This document shows, piece after piece, positions 41,110 to 48,950 of a stretch of 52,507 bases of DNA. The translations under genes and the position numbers were made by a program. A model generated the notes under the pieces. The model saw only the letters and a program-made list of their open reading frames with translations, did no database searches and was not told where the DNA came from. Source of the stretch: Thermoflexus hugenholtzii JAD2 (GTDB lineage: Bacteria > Chloroflexota > Anaerolineae > J036 > Brachytrichaceae); contig CAMDWA010000009.1 of NCBI GenBank assembly GCA_945877855.1, positions 1-52,507 on the forward strand. The letters are read 5' to 3'. The stretch's first letter is position 1, and every line of letters begins with the position of its first letter.

Positions 41110-42102
41110 ATGTTACCAAATCCTGTTTTTACTTTTATTGATCTTTTTGCTGGTATCGGAGGTTTTCGTCTTGCATTTGAATCGGCTGGGGCAAAATGCG
41201 TCTTTTCATCAGAATGGGATGAAATGGCTCAAAAAACATACGAAGCAAATTTTAGTGAACGTCCACATGGCGATATCACAAAAATAGCGGCAAAAGATAT
41301 CCCTGATCATGACATCTTGACAGCAGGATTTCCATGCCAACCATTTAGTATTGCAGGCGTAACCAAACACAAAGCACTAGGGAACGCACATGGTTTTGCT
41401 CACCAAACGCAAGGCACACTTTTTTTTGATGTTGCACGCATTATTGAATACAAACAGCCCAAGGCGTTTTTGCTCGAAAACGTCAAAAACTTGCTCAGTC
41501 ATGACAAAGGAAAAACATTCCAAGTTATTCGGCAAACGCTAGAAGAAGATTTAGGATATCACATCTATTACAAAGTGATCGATGCACGGAATATCGTGCC
41601 TCAACATCGAGAAAGAATTTACATTGTTGGATTTAAAGACCCACTTGCATTTGAGTTCCCAGTTTTCCATGATCTAAAACCTAAATTGAAAGATATTTTG
41701 GACGATGCAGTTGCGCCAAAATACACACTGACAGATCATCTTTGGACTTATTTGCAAAACTATGCCGAAAAACATAAGGCCAAAGGCAATGGTTTTGGCT
41801 TTGGGCTATCAAATCTAGACGGGGTCACACGCACTTTAAGCGCCCGTTACTATAAAGATGGCTCAGAAATTCTTATTCCACAACCAGACAAAAACCCGCG
41901 TCGGCTAACACCGCGCGAATGTGCCCGCATCATGGGGTATCCAGACACCTTTAAAATTGTTTGCAGCGATACAAGAGCCTACAAACAATTTGGCAATTCA
42001 GTCGCAGTTCCGGTTGTCGAGAAAATAGCTGAAAGTTTAATCACCCAACTTAAACATCCGATCAAGCGCGACGACACTTGTTACAACTTGCGCTTATTTT
42101 GA
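41110..42102 (+). CDS. DNA (cytosine-5-)-methyltransferase
   Basis: 330 residues. Motif I FIDLFAGIGGFR (9-20), motif IV GFPCQPFS with catalytic Cys76, motif VI LLENVKN (121-127), motif VIII QHRERIYIVG, and motif X FGNSVAVPVVEKIAESL are all in order. The target-recognition region between VIII and IX is short. It protects the site of the adjacent endonuclease. Low GC compared with the flanks. Confidence 0.93.
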   Translation: MLPNPVFTFIDLFAGIGGFRLAFESAGAKCVFSSEWDEMAQKTYEANFSERPHGDITKIAAKDIPDHDILTAGFPCQPFSIAGVTKHKALGNAHGFAHQTQGTLFFDVARIIEYKQPKAFLLENVKNLLSHDKGKTFQVIRQTLEEDLGYHIYYKVIDARNIVPQHRERIYIVGFKDPLAFEFPVFHDLKPKLKDILDDAVAPKYTLTDHLWTYLQNYAEKHKAKGNGFGFGLSNLDGVTRTLSARYYKDGSEILIPQPDKNPRRLTPRECARIMGYPDTFKIVCSDTRAYKQFGNSVAVPVVEKIAESLITQLKHPIKRDDTCYNLRLF

Positions 42103-42137
42103 TGAAGTTAAGCCAATAATGGCGTATGCTCGACAAT

Positions 42138-42185
42138 ATCGATGTGCAATCGCTCATTCACGCCCGTTACCCAATCGAACAAAGG
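42138..42185 (+). repeat. Direct repeat, dehydrogenase fragment, copy 2
   Basis: Matches the dehydrogenase at 40202-40248 with three differences. It lies 35 bases after the methyltransferase stop and encodes nothing by itself; the following bases to 42250 look like half of a nonamer palindrome. Confidence 0.8.
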
Positions 42186-42260
42186 CTTTTTGATAAAAAA
42201 CTTTGAGTCCTTCGTGTGCTTTGTGGTAAAAAACTGAATCTTACATAACGTCAGTTATCC

Positions 42261-43436
42261 ATGACACAAAATCTCGAATCCGCCCCCTACCAATCGCTGC
42301 GCAACGAAATTCAAAACCTGTGCCGTAACTTCCCCAATCAATATTGGCGCGAATTAGACCAAACCCGCAGCTACCCCTATGAATTTGTGCAAACCCTCAC
42401 CGAGGCGGGTTATTTATCGGCGCTTATTCCCACACAATATGGGGGATTGGGCTTAAATATTACCGCCGCCAGCATCATTTTAGAAGAAATTCATCGTAGC
42501 GGGGGGCATTCGGCGGCCTGCCATGCCCAAATGTATACGATGGGGGCCTTGTTAAAGCACGGCAGCGAAACCCAAAAACAACGTTATTTGCCAGAAATTG
42601 CGGCGGGCAAATTAAGACTACAAGCATTTTCGATCACCGAGCCAGAGGCAGGCAGCGATACGCCTAATATTCGCACTTTTGCCCAAAGAGAAGGCGACAG
42701 TTATATTGTGACTGGGCATAAAAATTGGACCAGCCGCATTGCGCAAAGCGATTTATTGATGTTGCTGGCACGCACCACTGCCCGCGAAAATGTGACCGAG
42801 CGCACCCAAGGCATCAGCTTATTCTTGATCGACCTGCGTGACATTCGCGCCCAGCAACCCAATACGCTCGAAGTAACGCCGGTGCGCACCATGTTTAACT
42901 ACGCCACCAACCAAGTGCGTTATCACGGCATGCGCATCCCTGCCGACAGTTTGATTGGCGCAGAGGGGCAAGGGTTTCGATATGTGATTGATGGCTGGAA
43001 CGCCGAGCGCATTTTGCTGGCTGCTGAGTGTGTTGGCGATGGCTATTGGTTTGTCGAGCGGGCAGTTGATTATGCCAATACGTGTGTGCGCTTCGGCGCG
43101 CCCATCGGCAAAAATCAAGGGGTGCAGTTTCCAATCGCTCACGCTTATGCCCAAATAAGGGCTGCCGATGCCATTCGCTATCAAGCCTGCAACCTATTTG
43201 AGCGGAATGCCCCGTGCGGTGCCGAGGCCAATATGGCCAAGTTATTGGCGAGTGAGGCCAGTTGGGCGGCAGCCAATGCCTGCCTCGACACGCATGGTGG
43301 CAACGGGTTTGTGGCTGAATATGACATTGAGCGTAAATTTCGTGAAACGCGGATGTATCAGATCGCCCCGATCAATAACAATCTGATTTTGGCCTATGTG
43401 GCAAACCATGTCTTGAAATTACCAAAGTCATATTAA
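42261..43436 (+). CDS. Acyl-CoA dehydrogenase
   Basis: 391 residues, full length. It has the N-terminal helical domain, the FAD/substrate motif LQAFSITEPEAGSD (about 134-147) and GHKNWTSRIAQSD, and the C-terminal CLDTHGGNGFVAEYDIERKFRETRMYQI. At the usual catalytic position (YEGT in many members) the sequence is QIAPINNN, with no Glu; this matches a subfamily I recall with APIxxN at that place, so another residue or another reaction may be used. It seems a single gene with a terminator behind it. Confidence 0.85.
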   Translation: MTQNLESAPYQSLRNEIQNLCRNFPNQYWRELDQTRSYPYEFVQTLTEAGYLSALIPTQYGGLGLNITAASIILEEIHRSGGHSAACHAQMYTMGALLKHGSETQKQRYLPEIAAGKLRLQAFSITEPEAGSDTPNIRTFAQREGDSYIVTGHKNWTSRIAQSDLLMLLARTTARENVTERTQGISLFLIDLRDIRAQQPNTLEVTPVRTMFNYATNQVRYHGMRIPADSLIGAEGQGFRYVIDGWNAERILLAAECVGDGYWFVERAVDYANTCVRFGAPIGKNQGVQFPIAHAYAQIRAADAIRYQACNLFERNAPCGAEANMAKLLASEASWAAANACLDTHGGNGFVAEYDIERKFRETRMYQIAPINNNLILAYVANHVLKLPKSY

Positions 43437-43626
43437 TATTTTCACCCCCTGCCAAGGCACCGAGACCAACAAACCCGCCACCAACGACCAGGTTGCTAAA
43501 TTCTACTAGGCGGTTTTAGCCACACCTAATAGACAACTAAAATAAAGATCACGTATAGGTCATATGATAGCGGCGGCTCTGGTTGTCTATAGCGCAGCCA
43601 TTAGAAATGGTGCGCTGGGCACACAA

Positions 43627-43652
43627 AGACCGCCTTCGCGGTCTAAATTTTT
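43627..43652. terminator. Terminator between acyl-CoA dehydrogenase and res
   Basis: AGACCGCCTTCGCGGTCT (43627-43644) followed by AAATTTTTAG on the plus strand. A second hairpin CCTGCGCAGG is next to it. The remainder of 43437-43679 has short palindromes (TAGACAAC ... GTTGTCTA) but no gene. Confidence 0.6.
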
Positions 43653-43679
43653 AGCCTGCGCAGGCAGGCAACCATAACC

Positions 43680-46304
43680 CTACATGCAATTCACAATCTC
43701 CGCAAAATTCCCGTTACGTACCATCACAAATAAACACTTGCCGCCGCTACGTTTGGCCCACAATTCACCAATTTCACGGTCTTCTTTGGCGTTTTCCCAC
43801 AAATGTGCCCCTTTATTTTCAACCACCAATATTCGCCCATCGCGCAGCAGACAAACAAAATCGGGGTAAAACCGGCCTGTGCTGGTTTGTAATGAAAATG
43901 AATTGGGTTTGCGCACCAAATTGCGCACCCAATATTTGATCTGTGGCAGTTGGTCAATGAAAATCGCGCATTGATATTCTGAATCACGACCTTGAGATTC
44001 AGTCAGGTCATCAATTTTAGGATAATAATGCTTGTTGAATTGATAATGCCCAGTGTAAAGTTGGTTATAAGCATATTTATTGGGGTTGGGATCAAACTGA
44101 AATACATGCTCGTCATTGACGAGCAAATTTGACAACAGCAAATTCTGTATCCCGTTACGATGTAACGCGCGTCGATGATTTTTGATACGCTCTAACAAGC
44201 ACTTTGACAAACTAAATTTGTCGCGCACCAACTCGCTCAGTGGCAATTGGCGCGTATCGAGCAAATGGGTGACGGCGGCATTGGCAAAGGCCACCCCGTG
44301 TTGACGATCAAAATCCTCATGTTCGCCCACTTTGGCAAAACTACGGTCGAGCCATTGCACCAAATCGGTTTTTGAATAATCAAAATCGCCGCTAAGCCGA
44401 TCCATCTGTTCATGCAACTGTTCGGTAAATTGCACATACACATGCCCCTTTTGCATACCAATGATGCCTTTGGTCGCGCCGCGGGTGCTGGGGGTAAAGT
44501 CGTTCTCGCTCAATGTCGCATCATACTTTGCCAACTCAAATGGAATATCGCGCAGGTGGGTTTCTTCAAATGGCTCAATTAAATTGCCTTGCCGATAAGC
44601 CAAGACCGGCACGGCAAAGGCTTCGCCGCGTTCGGCGGGTGTTTGGGGGCGGGGCGGTGGGCGAAGCTGACGCTGTCGCCGAACCTGATATTCAATCACA
44701 GCGCGGTCGGTGGGCGATTGCAAGGTTAAATTAAAGGCTTGCAATTCGCTCTCGTTCAAATTTTCGCGGATGGTGACTGTGCCATTGACCGCGTTGTAGC
44801 TGACTTTGTTGGCAAGGCCAAATGGCAAGGTGCTGAAATCGGGTTGGCTATTGACCGCAATTTGCAATGGCAAGGCCGGATCAGGTGCTGGGTCAACGTC
44901 TGTATCGGGCGGAGACGAGAAAATGGGCAAAGTGCCCAATGATTGCGATACAACCAAATCTGCTACTTCTTGCTTGTCGAAGCCATTTTCGATCAGTGCA
45001 TCTTTGAGCGCCGCCGCAACTGCCGCAAAATTGCGCGAGGCCACAAACGCATAGGCATGATTGAGCGCGTCATTGACTTTGCGTTTGGCTTTGGGCAAGC
45101 GCAAAATGCGCCCCAAAATTTGCTCGACTGCGGTGGCCGAACGCACCTCGGCCACCGAACACAACACATAGGCAAAAGGACAATCCCAACCTTCGCGCAG
45201 TTTTTGTTGAGTAATGACATAACGAATGGGACAGTGTTCGCGCTGAATGTCGTCGGGCAATTCGTCATAATCACCAGTGGCCCGTGCAATTTGGTTCTCG
45301 GCAACCCCAAATTCGTCGAGCAAGGTTTGCCGAATAACGTCAACTGTGATTGTTTCGGCCTGCTTCACATTGCGTTCGGCCTGAATAAGCATGATCGGAC
45401 GCACATATTCGCCAGTGCTTTGTCGCTCTGTCTGCGCCAGCGCGTCTAATTTCTTGAGTGTATCGATCGCATCAGCCAACACGATACGCCATTCATCACG
45501 GGTCTCTAACGCAATGGGCATTTTGATCATGTCTTCGGCATTAAGTTCAGCAGCCGAAACGCTATACAGCACATTCGAGGCGTCTTGTTTGCGGGCGGGC
45601 GTGGCGGTAAATTCGAGAATACAGGCGGGCAAAAACCGTGCCAAGGTGTCGAACGACAGCGACGTGCGGGCATTGTGGGCCTCATCGACAATGACGATCG
45701 GACGACGCAAACGCAACACATTACACAACGAGCGCCTCAATTGTCCATCGGTTTCGCGTTCTAGTTCGGCGATTTGGGTGGCTTCGGCGGCGCTAAAATG
45801 ATCCATCAGTGCGCCACTGTCTTCATAAACTTTGCGCCCCTCGGTGCTTTCGCTGCGAAATGCCTGAATGGTGGACACGATGACGACGGTAGCACTGTTC
45901 AACACCGCCGGACGCACAGATTGTGCTTGGGCGATGTCCATCACCTCAACCGCACCCATGTCGTTTTCGATGGCTTGCCGATACGGATGCCCGTGCTGGC
46001 GCAAGGCCCGCAAGGTTTGTTGCACAATGGTCTCGGATGGGGCCAGCCATAACACCAACGCCCGATCATGTTGTAAAAATTCACGGGCGCACACCCCCAC
46101 CGAATGCGCCGCCAGCAGGGTTTTGCCGCCGCCGGTTGGCACACGCAAACACACATAGGGCAAGCCCGGCAAGGCCGAAACAGGTGAATAGCTGCGGCGG
46201 GTTTGGCGGTAAAACGCCATGTCGTAATCTTGCAATGCAAGACAATCTTTAAAATAGCTGCTGAGCGCCGCCAAAGTATTTTGTTGATAGGTCTTGAGTT
46301 GCAT
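43680..46304 (-). CDS. res: Type III restriction endonuclease subunit (Res)
   Basis: 874 residues. SF2 helicase motor: motif I VPTGGGKTLL (Lys61), motif II IVDEAHNA (207-210), motif III TATPAR, motif V-VI LREGWDCPFAYVLC and EQILGRILRLP. The C-terminal PD-(D/E)XK nuclease is YPDFVCLLRDGRILVVENKG with Asp815, Glu829 and Lys831. With Mod it cuts DNA after translocating or sliding between two unmethylated sites. Its start overlaps the mod stop, as is usual for this operon type. Confidence 0.95.
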   Translation of the reverse strand: MQLKTYQQNTLAALSSYFKDCLALQDYDMAFYRQTRRSYSPVSALPGLPYVCLRVPTGGGKTLLAAHSVGVCAREFLQHDRALVLWLAPSETIVQQTLRALRQHGHPYRQAIENDMGAVEVMDIAQAQSVRPAVLNSATVVIVSTIQAFRSESTEGRKVYEDSGALMDHFSAAEATQIAELERETDGQLRRSLCNVLRLRRPIVIVDEAHNARTSLSFDTLARFLPACILEFTATPARKQDASNVLYSVSAAELNAEDMIKMPIALETRDEWRIVLADAIDTLKKLDALAQTERQSTGEYVRPIMLIQAERNVKQAETITVDVIRQTLLDEFGVAENQIARATGDYDELPDDIQREHCPIRYVITQQKLREGWDCPFAYVLCSVAEVRSATAVEQILGRILRLPKAKRKVNDALNHAYAFVASRNFAAVAAALKDALIENGFDKQEVADLVVSQSLGTLPIFSSPPDTDVDPAPDPALPLQIAVNSQPDFSTLPFGLANKVSYNAVNGTVTIRENLNESELQAFNLTLQSPTDRAVIEYQVRRQRQLRPPPRPQTPAERGEAFAVPVLAYRQGNLIEPFEETHLRDIPFELAKYDATLSENDFTPSTRGATKGIIGMQKGHVYVQFTEQLHEQMDRLSGDFDYSKTDLVQWLDRSFAKVGEHEDFDRQHGVAFANAAVTHLLDTRQLPLSELVRDKFSLSKCLLERIKNHRRALHRNGIQNLLLSNLLVNDEHVFQFDPNPNKYAYNQLYTGHYQFNKHYYPKIDDLTESQGRDSEYQCAIFIDQLPQIKYWVRNLVRKPNSFSLQTSTGRFYPDFVCLLRDGRILVVENKGAHLWENAKEDREIGELWAKRSGGKCLFVMVRNGNFAEIVNCM

Positions 46305-47908
46305 CAGGCTTGCCTCACATCATATGGAATTTGGCGGAAGGTGATATTTTCGGCTTGCAAACGCGCCGCACTCAGCCGGCAGGCTGTGCCATAAATGACC
46401 TTGCGCCCGAGATGGGGCGGCAGGCTCGCTAACAAAGCTGGGGTGAGCACATTGCCGCTGTTTACGGCTTTGTCTTTGAGCACCCCGTTATACAACAAAT
46501 ACACCGCTGTGTCGTTTGCCACGCCCACCAAGGGCGGCGTTGTCGCCGTTACTGGCCCGCGCACACGGCCTGTTTCGACAAAAAACACATGCTCTGCCAG
46601 ATCAGCGTAACTGACCGAACTGCGGATATCGCCGCTCGGGTCAAACAAGGTCTCGCCCAATTCACAATATTCAAACCCATCGCCCCAACCCTCACGCGCA
46701 ATCACGCGCCGCACCCGCTCGGCGGTGATGTTTTGGGCAATATGTGCATCTATCTCAATCAATATACAACGGCGTTTGCCGTCGTCTTCGGCGTTTAAGG
46801 CCATGACGGCATGGGCGGTGGTTCCGCTGCCTGCAAAGCTATCGAGCACAAGATCATCTTGGTTAGTAGCGATTTGGAGGATGCGCTTGATTAAGCGCGT
46901 GGGCTTAGGTGTCACAAAATCCAATGCTTCATTTGCAACATCAAGACTTCGTATTTCTTTTTTTGCTTCGTCTGTATGTCCTGCATCTTCAAATGTCCAC
47001 CAAGTCGGCGGCACAGAACCACCACCGCCGCGTAAAGCATGACGGTAACGTTTAAATGCGGGCACTTTCCCCTTGCCATCTTTGCCCCACCAAATTAAAT
47101 TTTGCGCCTCATTTGCTCGATGTGTTTCTATGGAATAGCGCCAAACTGAAGTTCTTTTAGGCCATATTTCTTCACCTGTATTAGGGTTAACAACAGGGTA
47201 ATACAAATTGGGTCTTTCTTCGGCAGTTTTATTACATGTATAGTTATCTGGACGGAAAATACCTTGATCATCGTCAAAACGATATTGGCGGTCTTTATCG
47301 TCTGATCGTGGCAATAGATTTCGATTAAAAAGTAAGGTTTTTTGGTAAACCAAGATGTGATCATGCATCGGCGCAATAGACTTATGATCATTTGCAACAG
47401 CATATTTCTTTTGCCAAACTACATTTGCCACAAAATTTTGCGCCCCGAAAATCTCATCCAGCAACATACGGGCATGATGCACTTCGTTGTCGTCAATACT
47501 CATCCACAAACTGCCATCCTCACGCAAAAATTGCCGCAACAAGGCCAAACGCGGATACATCATACACAGCCACTTGTCGTGGCGGGTCAGGTCTTCGGCC
47601 TCTGCGCCCACCGTTTTGCCCAGCCATGCCCGCATTTCGGGGCTGTTCACCGCATCGTTATACACCCAGCCCTCGTTACCGGTGTTATAGGGCGGGTCAA
47701 TATAAATGCACTTGACTTGCCCGGCATAGCGCGGCAACAGCGCCTTTAGCCCCAACAAATTGTCGCCTTGCACAATCAGGTGTTGCCGGTCGGTCGCGTC
47801 GGGTTTTGCGGCCAAAGACAAGTCGGCTCTGGGTTTAAGCAAATGAAACGGGGCTTTGGTGTGGTGCGTCACGACGGCGCGTTTGCCGATCCAATCGAGT
47901 GTGGGCAT
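46304..47908 (-). CDS. mod: Type III restriction-modification methyltransferase (Mod)
   Basis: 534 residues from the ATG at 47908. Adenine-N6 methyltransferase of the beta order: catalytic motif IV DPPYNTG at residues 71-77 first, the target-recognition region in the middle, then motif I DSFAGSGTTAH. It gives the site specificity of the complex and protects it. The middle (about 47050-47420) is AT-richer than the rest, a mosaic often produced by exchange of target domains. The frame runs 11 codons further upstream, but the -10 TAAAAT seven bases before 47908 supports that start. Confidence 0.93.
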   Translation of the reverse strand: MPTLDWIGKRAVVTHHTKAPFHLLKPRADLSLAAKPDATDRQHLIVQGDNLLGLKALLPRYAGQVKCIYIDPPYNTGNEGWVYNDAVNSPEMRAWLGKTVGAEAEDLTRHDKWLCMMYPRLALLRQFLREDGSLWMSIDDNEVHHARMLLDEIFGAQNFVANVVWQKKYAVANDHKSIAPMHDHILVYQKTLLFNRNLLPRSDDKDRQYRFDDDQGIFRPDNYTCNKTAEERPNLYYPVVNPNTGEEIWPKRTSVWRYSIETHRANEAQNLIWWGKDGKGKVPAFKRYRHALRGGGGSVPPTWWTFEDAGHTDEAKKEIRSLDVANEALDFVTPKPTRLIKRILQIATNQDDLVLDSFAGSGTTAHAVMALNAEDDGKRRCILIEIDAHIAQNITAERVRRVIAREGWGDGFEYCELGETLFDPSGDIRSSVSYADLAEHVFFVETGRVRGPVTATTPPLVGVANDTAVYLLYNGVLKDKAVNSGNVLTPALLASLPPHLGRKVIYGTACRLSAARLQAENITFRQIPYDVRQA

Positions 47909-47915
47909 AGGGACA

Positions 47916-47921
47916 ATTTTA
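47916..47921 (-). promoter_or_regulatory. -10 box of mod (leaderless)
   Basis: TAAAAT on the minus strand seven bases before the ATG at 47908; no Shine-Dalgarno. Confidence 0.5.
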
Positions 47922-47963
47922 GCCGCAAAATGCCGCGCCAAATTGGCGGGTTAAGCCACAGCC

Positions 47964-48177
47964 AAGGCTGTTCAAAAGTCAGCATGACACTTAAACCGTC
48001 ATCTCCGCGAAAGCGGAGATCCATAACGATGCAGGTAAAAAAATGCGGCAAACCAGTCAAATTACGCCTGTCTGGTTATAGATTCCCGCTTTCGCGGGAA
48101 TGACGGGTTAAGCTGAGGCCTTAATTTAAGACGATTATGCTTTTGCGAAAACAAGAAGGCGACTTTTGAACAGCCTT
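47964..48177. mobile_element. MITE-like element, copy 2
   Basis: Perfect 17-base terminal inverted repeats AAGGCTGTTCAAAAGTC (47964-47980, 48161-48177). The core matches copy 1 (30936-31100) in the opposite orientation, including both internal palindromes, and carries about 50 extra bases near the right end. No clear target duplication. It separates mod from the GntR gene. Confidence 0.85.
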
Positions 48178-48218
48178 ACGGTTATGTAATCTACAATGTC
48201 TCGTTTTATGATTTTTGT

Positions 48219-48240
48219 GTATAATCGTATACGATTATAC
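48219..48240. promoter_or_regulatory. 22-base perfect palindrome, GntR operator
   Basis: Centre CGTATACG; arms GTATAAT and ATTATAC. It contains a TATAAT -10 box and ends two bases before the GntR ATG at 48243, so binding would shut off the gene: an autoregulatory site. Confidence 0.75.
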
Positions 48241-48242
48241 TA

Positions 48243-48893
48243 ATGACCGATTTAGATGCCCCAACCACTGCCGAGTTGATCGCCAAAAGGCTGCGATATG
48301 ACATCTTGAGCGGCAAACTTAAGCCGCTGCAACCACTGCGCCAAGACGAAATTGCAGCCCAAATGGGCGTAAGCAAAATACCCACCCGCGAGGCGCTGGT
48401 GCAACTCAAAACCGAGGGGCTGGTCGTGATACATCAAAATCGTGGGGCGGTGGTGGCTGAATTTTCGGCCAGCGAGGTTGCCGAGGTTTACGAGATGCGG
48501 GCCGCGCTCGAAACACTGGCCGTGCGCCGCGCCATCCCCAATATGACCAAATCTGACTTTGTGCGGGCCGAAGGGTTGATTGAAATTATGGATGATACAC
48601 ATGATGCGCTGAATTGGAGCGAACTGAATTGGGAATTTCACGCCATGCTCTATCGACCAGCCAACATGCCACGCTTATTAGAGCATATTCGCATGTTGCA
48701 CAGCAATGTGGCGCGTTATGTCGTGCATTACCTGACCAGCGTCGATTATCACGCCGAGGCCCAACGCCAGCATCGGCTGATCTTGCAATTGTGCCGCGCT
48801 GGCGATATCGCCCAAGCCACACCCCAACTCGAAGCCCATTTAACCCAAGCCGGTAAAAAAATAGCGCAGTTTTTAAAAAAGGATGAAGGATGA
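48243..48893 (+). CDS. GntR-family regulator, FadR/FCD type
   Basis: 216 residues. Winged helix at about 10-75 (ELIAKRLRYDILSGKLKP, LRQDEIAAQMGVSKIPTREALVQL, VIHQNRGAVVAEF) and a C-terminal all-helical FCD domain with the metal ligands of that group (NWEFHAMLY, QHRLILQL). It precedes the pyruvate dehydrogenase E1 gene by less than 60 bases and so may act like PdhR; the ligand is a guess. The final residues KDEG and the stop come from a heptamer array. Confidence 0.9.
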   Translation: MTDLDAPTTAELIAKRLRYDILSGKLKPLQPLRQDEIAAQMGVSKIPTREALVQLKTEGLVVIHQNRGAVVAEFSASEVAEVYEMRAALETLAVRRAIPNMTKSDFVRAEGLIEIMDDTHDALNWSELNWEFHAMLYRPANMPRLLEHIRMLHSNVARYVVHYLTSVDYHAEAQRQHRLILQLCRAGDIAQATPQLEAHLTQAGKKIAQFLKKDEG

Positions 48894-48942
48894 AGGATGA
48901 ACCAAGAATTTTCATCCTTCATCCTTCATCCTTCATCCTTTC
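48881..48942. repeat. Heptamer array (GGATGAA type)
   Basis: Three GGATGAA units then four to five TTCATCC units, able to pair with each other. It encodes the GntR C-terminus and fills the gap to the E1 start, with no room for a separate promoter. Confidence 0.85.
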
Positions 48943-48950
48943 CCCAAATT

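Noticed and set aside
48897-48950. Longer start for pyruvate dehydrogenase E1 (MNQEFSSFILHPSSF)
   Set aside because: It is the translated reverse heptamer TTCATCC; homology starts at MSTTNLEIL.
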